Part shown: positions 58,201 through 64,000 of the stretch, piece after piece
How positions within the stretch are numbered: the first letter of the stretch is position 1
Layout of the letters: each line of letters starts with the position of its first letter
NCBI GenBank assembly: GCA_963402885.1
Contig: OY727093.1
Location: 1,612,001 to 1,676,000, forward strand
Reading direction: 5' to 3'
Source: Antedon bifida
Taxonomy: Eukaryota > Echinodermata > Crinoidea > Comatulida > Antedonidae
DNA: 64,000 nucleotides
The notes under the pieces: model-generated
Told to the model about the DNA's origin: nothing
The model's input: the letters and a program-made list of their open reading frames with translations, nothing else
Databases searched by the model: none
Position numbers and translations under genes: made by a program

Positions 58201-61200
58201 ATAAACTTTAATAATAATTAATACTTTGACTTCTTCTACCACTTAAAATGTGTAAACAGTTATGTTGAGCTGAACTCAACACCATCTTTTTTGTTCATTT
58301 TTATTGAACTAAAAAATATATATCACACATTTGTAAAAACAGATCAACAAAATCTAAACAACAATTATTAAAAAAATAAACTAAACAAGATTAAAAAACT
58401 TCAAAATCGCGCTATGCGAGTAGTTCTTCAATCTCCGCCTCGCACCAGCACTTACATTCTTTTCTTTCATCACATTCATTCATCTCTACACATCATGAAT
58501 GTGTCACAGAGGGTACAGTACCAGGTAGGCTGCCTAGCTTTCAAAGCTATGAACAATATTGCTCCTCGATACATCACCCAACGATTTTCCACTGTTCTGA
58601 TACGCTCTATGAGGACTAGGGCTGCTTCCAGAGGCGGCTTACTGGTACCCAAAGTCAAATTGGAATGTTTCCGGCGCTCTTTTATTTATTCTGCTAGCAT
58701 TTTATATAATTTATTACCTTCTGTTTTAAAAGAATGTACCAATATTAACTCGTTTAAATTTAATTTTAAAAAACACATTTTATCGTAATTGCCTAATTGA
58801 ATTTTTTTTAGATAATTATTTTTTTAGATAATTGTTTTAAATTTAAATGTAATATAGTAGATTCGTATTAGTTAAGTATAGTTTTATATATTTTGTCATT
58901 TTTAAGAGGGCCCCTGGATATCAGCTGACCTGCGGGTTCAGCTGGAAGGGTTACCCTCTATAAATAAAGTTGAAATAAATAAATAAATTATTGTTTTTAA
59001 ATATTATTATTGTTTACATTGACCACAATAGATTTTTGTATATTTTTCTTACCACTGTAACATCAGGCGTTGATGAGCTGTTGTATTCAATCAAAAGTTG
59101 ATCCATGAATGAGAAGAGTTTGCTCTCGTTAGCTTTTCGTCTTTTCATCATTCGATATTCATGTCTTTCTTTCCATTCTTCCAATTCTTCCTGGCTGTGT
59201 GCCAGTGTGCACTGGTTGTTAGCTGGGTCCGCATTCGAGTAGGTGCAACTATTCTCTTTGTGTCTAAAACATATTGGAAAATATATCACTTAATGCAGTA
59301 CAGTTTCATTTCAGATTTGTGACTTAACTACAAAATTAAAGCATAATATATACATATGTAAAAAAAAGTATTACTTTAAATACTAAAATTGCTCTTAAAT
59401 ACTTCTAAATTCATTAATTAGTAATGTTGGCGTAAATCAATTGGGAGGTTATTCCATAGTTTAGAAGATCAGTAGAGGAAGGTCCTTTTACCTTGTAATT
59501 TTGTCCATGTTGGAGTAACTAGAGTATTTGATGATTGACTACATGTGTTTTTATGATGAGTGGTGTGCATAAATTGAAACTAGGTTGAAGTAGCAATATC
59601 TTTTAAACATTTAAAACTAGCATAAAAAATTGCTCATCCCATTTGTCTGTAAGTTTCTTCCATTTAAGTGATAACATAAATTCATTTACCTGAGTGGTAA
59701 TGTTAGCAAATAGAAGTAACCTAGCAAGTCGATTTAGAAGTATTTGAAGTGAGTTTCTGGACCCCAATGGAAATAAGTTTTTTACTTTTTGGGATATCCT
59801 TTTTCGAGTCTGTTGTACTGATTTTTAATTGTTTACATATTTTTATTGTATGTATCTGTGTTGACTCAGTTAATAAAGAAATCAATCAATCAAAGTTAAT
59901 ATTATCATTATTACAATTATACCAAACAGAACTACAATAGTCAAAACAAGGAATTACGATTGCATTTGCAATTAGACAGAGAGTTGAGTTAGGTAGGCAT
60001 ATCGAATTCTTCAAATTATGCCTATACGTTTTTTGAAGAAACTTTCTCAATGTGTTTGTCCCAGGACATATGGAGTCAAAATGAATTCCTAAATATTTGT
60101 ATATAAATCTAACATAAATATTTTGACAGAGTCAGATGAAGAAAATAAAAGTGTAGTATCATCGGCATACATAGCACAATTACAATCTGGTAGTAAATTA
60201 ACATATATAATAAAGAGGAGAGACCCAAGTATGGAGCCTTGAGGGACCCCAACATTTATTGATTTGGGTACAGATAAAGAGGATTTGATCTTTACAACTT
60301 GCGATCTATTGCCAAGAAAAGAAATAAACCAACATAAAACATCGTCCCTAATTCCTAATTGATTAAATTTACTAATTAACAGTTCATGGTTGATAGTATA
60401 AATTCCTTTTTCAAATCCAAGAAAATGGCTGCAGTCACTTTACCATCATTCATATTATTTAAGATATGATCAGAAACATCAAGAAGGGTTGAATTAGTAG
60501 AATGGTTTCTTCTGAAGCCTGATTTACATGGTTTAAGAAAATTAGTATTAGATCTTCATTAGCTGAAAAGTACACCCTCACATAGTCTTGATATTAATAG
60601 AATTATTAATAGAATATTAAAAGATTTATAAATAATTTAACCAATTTTATAGAACTAGTATATTTTTTCTCATACCTGTGACACATAACATACTGGCCGT
60701 TTACAACCCGAAGTGGTGGACTTCGGTGTTTCCAACTTCTCTCAGTGTCTGAATTAACACAAAGTTTGTGTTTTGAAGTGCTAATATGAAATTCAAGCGT
60801 CAGTGTAGAATTAAAATCCATCTTACAATAAGTACAATGGTAATTTACACGTTGAGGGCTCTCTTTTTGATCTTCTTTTCTTTTTTCATTATTAGCTGAT
60901 AAATTCTGGCTTTCAACAATCTCATCCAAGCTTTTGACTGAAACATTAAATTTAATTTGTTAATTTTAAAATGGTGAATTTTATTCCTGATGATAGGTAT
61001 ATGTTGTTACATGTATATGTTTCCACAAAACTTACCTTTGTGTTTTGCCATGAATATCCAAATTTGGATTTCCTCTTCTGAATGAGGAAACATGCATTGC
61101 TTTCCTTCTCTATCTGCATAGTCACATTTGGATTTGTTTTTACACATCACAGGTTTAAAATTTGGTCTAAGATTTGGATGTCTGCCGTTGACTTTAATCC

Positions 61201-64000
61201 ACTTTCTGCCACCAGAAAACACAAGACAAATCTTTTCTTTCCATGAATGTCCAACTTCACACTTTCTTGTGTCTTTGTGATGTTGTTCTCGTTGCTGTCC
61301 TCCACGGCTCCAGCATGTTCCACATACAAATTTTAAGTTTAATGGACACTTTACTTGTTGCTTAGTTTCCTGAGTGTCTGGTAAAGCTGAAGTGACTGGT
61401 ATATCAGGTTGAGTAGGTGGTGCCATGGATCCACAAAACTCCACAAGACAGTCTCTATCAATGACATGCCTTTGTTCTAACTTCCAGATTTCAAGTTCTA
61501 TGAAATCATGGGCAAAATTACAGCTGTCTTCCCTCTCACAGCCATATCTGACATAGTGTCTACACTGATCTGCCACGTTGTTATGAAGCTTAGGTCTTAT
61601 TGTAGATCGTATGATTCTTCCATTTTTACGTATTTCATGTGCCAATATTTTACAGGTTTTACTGGTCGGCCACTCATGCTGCCTCAAGGGGTGTCCACAA
61701 AACTTGGGATCATTTCTGTTTTGGATCGTTATACAGGGAGGCTTCAAATAGCGGCATTGCGGACATATGTAAGTAAAACGACCTTTAAACTTTTCAAGAA
61801 GATCACTGAACAATGCTTTCTGTTGCTTTGCTGCTTTGAGCTGTTGATTTTCAGTGAGATGAAATTTGTGTTGAACTGGAAAGGAAGGTCTATTCATTGG
61901 AAGTGAACTTAAAGGACTTACAGGTTCTGTATTATGCAACTGAGTCTGGTCAGTAAGCACATTTACACCAATTGGTAGCTGTGGTATAATTGGTAGGTTG
62001 AATTGTGGTACAGCAGGTAGTGATTGGTGGTGTGGTATTATAATAACACCACGTTGGGGTGTCATCTTCACACTTCCAGGCACGTTTGAACATTGGAGAC
62101 TAGTTTTCAATTTAGGAATTGCATGTCCAGTTACAATGTTGGTGTTTGAATTATTTTTTGATCCTTTAACAAAAAATTAAAGAAAATATATTCAACTTTA
62201 AATAGGTTAGGTTTTGCTTGTGATGTAGTTCATTTATATAAACTACAAAATTAAGTGTCATTTTTAACTTCTTATCTGCCGTAGTGTATTAAAGATTTTC
62301 TGATTTATATGAATTAGACCAATAAAAGATGAATTTGAATTGAATCCTCACCTCCATTTTGTGGCGTTGTACCAATATGGCCACTTAACACAGCATTTCC
62401 AGACTGAAGTGAAAATATACATTAATCAATCTCAATTTCGCAAAAGAAAATTATTTCAAAAATATTGTTACCCTATAGTATAATTAATGTAATACTAAAG
62501 CAAAAAACCAAAACATTAATGTTTTACCTTATGTCGTCGCTTCTTGGATTTTTTTGCAGAACCAGAAACCTGTTTTTGTCCTGTGATAATTAGAGACAGT
62601 TAATATATTTCAATTTTAAAAACTCATTGGTTTTTTATAACATGCACACAATATAATGAAATTATATTTATAGGTTTATTTATAGTGCATGACACGTACT
62701 ACAGGAGATTACAGGTGATCTAATGTTAATGTGACTAATATTATTGATGACATTATTATGATTAATAATGCTTGATATACCTCTGGATTGCTGGTTGTTA
62801 GGACTATCAATTGGCAATTGTCTTGGTTCAGCATTACTAATCTATGAACAATATAAATAAAGCAAGTTTAGAGGGGAAGACAAAATATCTTATGCAGTGT
62901 AGTCAACTTTATTAACTTCTAGCATTTAATTATTACTATTCAGTAGGACACTGTAGAAATGTATTGTCCCCCAAAAGCATAAATAAACAGTTAAATTAAC
63001 CAAACATCCATTTGTTGCCAGCCAATTTGAATATTTTTTTGCTTTAAATTACAGTTTTCAGGTAAATAACTATTATGTGACATTAAAATGGCATATTCAA
63101 CAAAAACATTTTAAGAAATTATTTTTTCAGGAGGACAATAAATATTCTGTTTTTTTTTATTTAATAGTTACCATATTCCCACGCCGGTTCTTTTTTGTAA
63201 CCCATTCATTGGAATTAATGCCATCATCTTCTTCTTTGTCTTCTTTCCCAATTCTGCGTTCATGTGATACAGATGATGGAATTGGAAGACCTCCCTCTAC
63301 AGTTTCATCTAGAAAAGTAAAGGACCATGTCAAAATCTGTTGACTCTTTAACAAGATGATTATAACATTATATAGTACTAGTATTTAGAAATTTACTAGT
63401 ATACAAAATAATACATAGAAATGAAAAAAATGTAATTACTGCAGTAACATGATGACATGACATTGTTAGTAACTTAGTTTAATATTTTCGATATTTGTCT
63501 GTGTTCCCTCCTGTAAGTGGTGATCTTGTATTCACTTTTGGTTGGGAAAAGAAATAAATAAATGTATGTTCTACCAGATGTTTTGTTTAAAGATTGTGCT
63601 AATTCTGAATCAGATATTCCACTGGCTACACTTGTATCTGAATCTTCATCACTATCTCTCTTTATATCATTAGTTGAACCTGCAAAAACGATAACATGTT
63701 ACAGTAAAAATCACCTTAAAAAAGAAAAAAGTTTATAGTTTTCTGATGGATGGACCTCCATTCTTTCTTATCCTGAACTCTACTTTAATTATAGGAATTA
63801 GGTAGTATATTTGTTTGTATTGTATAATTCCAATACAAGTATTAATATCAAAATTATTATTATTACTTACTTGATTTTCTTTTGTCCAAATTTGTAGACA
63901 TTTTCTGTTTCTTTTTCTTTTTAATATATGGGGCAGCAGTGTCAAAAGTACTTTGGTGATGGTTCTATTATAGAAGGTCATATTATATTGTATATATTAT
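44266..64000 (-). CDS. Gene C: HELZ2-like helicase-RNB-helicase protein (5' end outside window)
   Basis: Exons in transcript order: 63871-63964, 63575-63679, 63172-63308, 62781-62841, 62528-62580, 62352-62403, 61036-62163, 60676-60937, 59053-59263, 58044-58178, 57138-57640, 56345-56992, 55525-55912, 54035-54415, 53867-53942, 49416-53148, 48973-49248, 48089-48189, 47817-47966, 47542-47679, 47015-47295, 46418-46614, 45797-45899, 45379-45609, 45045-45198, 44599-44766, 44266-44369. They total 9870 nt, in frame throughout, giving 3289 residues in the window. Whether it begins with a death fold like A and B cannot be seen. It has the fullest zinc-finger set of the three. Introns host several retrotransposon remnants without damage to exons. 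Confidence 0.92.
46079..46338. mobile_element. MITE-like inverted-repeat element
   Basis: The left end gttcagactcgcag and the right end (reverse complement) gtccagactcacag form ~14-bp imperfect terminal inverted repeats about 260 bp apart in a gene C intron. The homologous gene B intron lacks it. No target duplication is evident. Confidence 0.55.
48301..48479 (+). mobile_element. Non-LTR retrotransposon 3' end with (AAGT)n tail
   Basis: The plus-strand frame reads GRPAITWMRTVAKDLE, MGLNWEDAKT, APNRVRWRSDVAAQC then a stop, and an aagtaagtaagtaat tail. The 'GRP..TW......DL..MGL.W..A...A..R..WR..V.A.C' pattern is a familiar C-terminus of LINE ORF2 proteins. It is 5' truncated, antisense to gene C and absent from the homologous gene B intron. 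Confidence 0.8.
49416..53148 (-). CDS. Gene C long exon: motif VI, acidic linker and RNB exoribonuclease
   Basis: A 3733-nt exon, 51 nt shorter than in A and B, with the differences spread over the acidic linker and other in-frame gaps. Motif VI LNTAFTRAKSVMVVVGD. RNB active site TIDPKDCQDIDDALSI: the Gly next to the catalytic cluster is Asp here, but the four Asp are kept. VGVHIADVSYFV and HFTSPIRRYIDIVVHRL follow. It is predicted active. The Cys cluster (CNCDNVCKCGE) is kept. Confidence 0.93.
53366..53438 (+). tRNA. tRNA-like sequence, predicted anticodon AUC (Asp box), possibly a pseudogene
   Basis: 73 nt folding as a cloverleaf. Acceptor gccccag/ttgaggc has one mismatch. The D arm holds the A box tggtataatggttagga. 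Anticodon stem tctgc/gcaga has loop atatcaa and places ATC at positions 34-36. T arm ccggg/ctcgg has B box ggttcgagtct. An A34 aspartate tRNA would be unusual, and a degenerate copy follows 211 bp later, so a tRNA-derived repeat or pseudogene is as likely as a working gene. It lies antisense in a gene C intron. Confidence 0.55.
53577..53649 (+). pseudogene. Degenerate tRNA-like copy
   Basis: Second copy of the 53366 sequence in a direct repeat of ~211 bp that also includes 3' flank (caaattaattaatacatttt). The anticodon stem is damaged (actgc/acaga) and the T arm is weakened (acagg...cttgg). Probably a non-functional relic. Confidence 0.7.
53867..56992 (-). CDS. Gene C SF1 helicase 1
   Basis: Exons 56345-56992, 55525-55912, 54035-54415, 53867-53942. 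Motifs: GPFGTGKT, LICTMSN with GADLYI, ILIDEAGQALE, IAIAGDHIQMSP, FLHYNYRTCEEI, GVVTPYNSQ, VESMRNVQ then GQEFRALF in the next exon. All ATPase residues are intact. The 1.1-kb intron between the second and third exons carries a dispersed repeat. Confidence 0.93.
54850..55030 (+). repeat. Widespread 'cctccgccaaggag' dispersed repeat fragment
   Basis: Reads cctccgccaaggagtta, then tgtgtttgttttgttttcag and gattactcaaaaagtaa. I recognise this phrase order as a repeat seen in many animal genomes, but I cannot name its class. It is degenerate. Confidence 0.45.
55411..55431. repeat. (TA)n microsatellite
   Basis: About ten AT units within a gene C intron. Confidence 0.9.
55913..56344. other. Gene C intron, 432 bp
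   Basis: Between the Walker A exon and the DEAG-box exon. No repeat, RNA or coding feature is visible. Confidence 0.5.
57138..58178 (-). CDS. Gene C pre-helicase region
   Basis: Exon 58044-58178 (45 codons, phase 0, NHWTFQVECING at its end) and exon 57138-57640 with FHQWVIFDFG, KPVMGRKLNV and LTQENYKHRMHKMVNLEERD. It is homologous to gene A 7482-8341 and gene B 36253-37050, with the same 135-nt first exon in all three. It forms the HELZ/MOV10 module preceding helicase 1. Confidence 0.88.
58376..58990 (+). mobile_element. CR1/L2-like LINE 3' end (RT C-terminus plus 3'UTR)
   Basis: The plus-strand frame reads KKLQNRAMRVVLQSPPRTS, FKAMNNIAPRYI, SASILYNLLPSVLKE and ends at 58788. The 'LQNRA.R.V' and 'ASILYN.LP' signatures mark the region after the RT core of CR1/L2/jockey elements. 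The 3'UTR has ggcccctggat, gggttaccctctataaataa and an (AAAT)n tail ending near 58988. It is 5' truncated, sits in the gene C intron 58179-59052 and is antisense to the gene. Confidence 0.85.
59053..62163 (-). CDS. Gene C zinc-finger region (CCCH and JAZ-like)
   Basis: Exon 61036-62163 (376 codons) starts with a Pro-rich stretch. It contains YICPQC and CGHPLRQHEW (HELZ2-type zinc ribbon), a canonical CX7CX5CX3H finger (CRHYVRYGC to CNFAH), CGTCWSRGG with KCEVGHSWKEKIC, and CX5CX9CX3H (MCKNKSKC to CMFPHS). Exon 60676-60937 has a CX2CX12HX5H JAZ-like finger and ends MCHR. Exon 59053-59263 completes CX7CX11CX3H (SCTYSN to CTLAHS). This is the complete version of what A and B carry in damaged or reduced form. 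RNA binding is expected from the family. Confidence 0.88.
59420..60560 (-). mobile_element. Decayed LINE reverse transcriptase
   Basis: The minus strand reads PCKSGFRRNHSTNSTLLD, then VGVPQGSILGSLLF, AMYADDTTLLFS, AIVIPCFDYCSSVWYN, NRLARLLLFANITTQVN and SKLWNNLPIDLRQ. These are RT motifs in order, including the YADD active site. Stop codons and frameshifts break the frame, and it is interrupted by a nested 3' LINE fragment. It lies in the gene C intron 59264-60675 in the same orientation as the gene, and does not encode a working enzyme. Confidence 0.85.
59738..59897 (+). mobile_element. Nested LINE 3'UTR fragment
   Basis: ctggaccccaatggaaataa, then ttttattgtatgtatctgtg, aataaagaaat and a caatcaatcaa tail: the usual 3' end of CR1-like elements. 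It splits the minus-strand LINE between the DYCSSVWYN and NRLARLLLFAN segments, so it inserted later. Confidence 0.75.
62352..63964 (-). CDS. Gene C linker exons with basic nuclear-localisation-like patch
   Basis: Six short exons. 63871-63964: KKKKKQKMSTNLDKRKS, matching gene A 11152-11221. 63575-63679: acidic Ser-rich segment (SDEDSDTSVASGISDSELA), homologous to the duplicated exon of gene A. 63172-63308: RRIGKEDKEEDDG and WVTKKNRRGNM. 62781-62841: Pro/Gln-rich. 62528-62580: SGSAKKSKKRRHK, a strong classical NLS-like patch. 62352-62403: Gly-rich linker. All have GT/AG borders and keep phase. This is a disordered linker; nuclear targeting is inferred from the basic patch only. Confidence 0.75.

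Overview
This is an intron-rich, A+T-rich animal genomic window. It is most likely from a marine invertebrate deuterostome: a HELZ2-type gene family fused to death-fold domains, CR1/L2-like non-LTR remnants, a 5S-rRNA-derived repeat, and frequent 'taggcctac' words that I associate (impression only) with echinoderm-like genomes. The species cannot be settled from the sequence.

Three very large paralogous genes lie head to tail on the minus strand. Gene A covers <1-17146 and its 3' end runs off the left edge. Gene B covers 25675-40435 and is complete. Gene C covers 44266->64000 and its 5' end runs off the right edge. Each encodes a HELZ2-like protein: zinc fingers, a MOV10/HELZ-type pre-helicase region, a first UPF1-like SF1 helicase, an RNB (RNase II/Dis3 family) exoribonuclease, and a second UPF1-like SF1 helicase. 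I placed the splice sites of gene B one by one. Its 23 coding exons join in frame through every junction into about 3150 codons, and gene C is also in frame throughout. Gene A is in frame except at one suspicious short intron near 12.0 kb.

The unusual part is the N-terminus. Genes A and B start with a death-effector-domain-like segment, followed by a short alpha/beta module resembling the TRADD-N fold of animal death-signalling proteins. Gene A then adds tetratricopeptide-like helices. The architecture therefore joins a death-fold signalling front to a nucleic-acid-degrading, doubly helicased back end. Vertebrate HELZ2 is interferon-induced and its RNB domain has been reported to be an active 3'-5' exoribonuclease, so a role in innate antiviral RNA sensing or degradation coupled to cell death is a reasonable inference, but not shown.

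The paralogues differ mainly at the N-terminus. Gene A has TPRs, a tandemly duplicated 39-codon exon and a beheaded CCCH finger. Gene B lacks the TPRs and the long CCCH exon and has lost a Cys from another finger. Gene C has a full CCCH set and a basic KKSKKRRHK patch. The helicase and RNB cores are much more alike, and the 3' third of B and C is alike even in introns.

The A-B spacer (17.2-25.7 kb) holds three tandem copies of a ~1.24-kb unit plus LINE tails. The B-C spacer (40.5-44.2 kb) holds one diverged copy. Introns carry non-LTR retrotransposon remnants (48.3, 58.4, 59.4-60.6 kb), a 5S-derived repeat (15.06 kb), a ~1.45-kb inverted-repeat element (13.4-14.9 kb), a MITE-like element (46.1 kb) and a duplicated tRNA-like sequence (53.4 and 53.6 kb).
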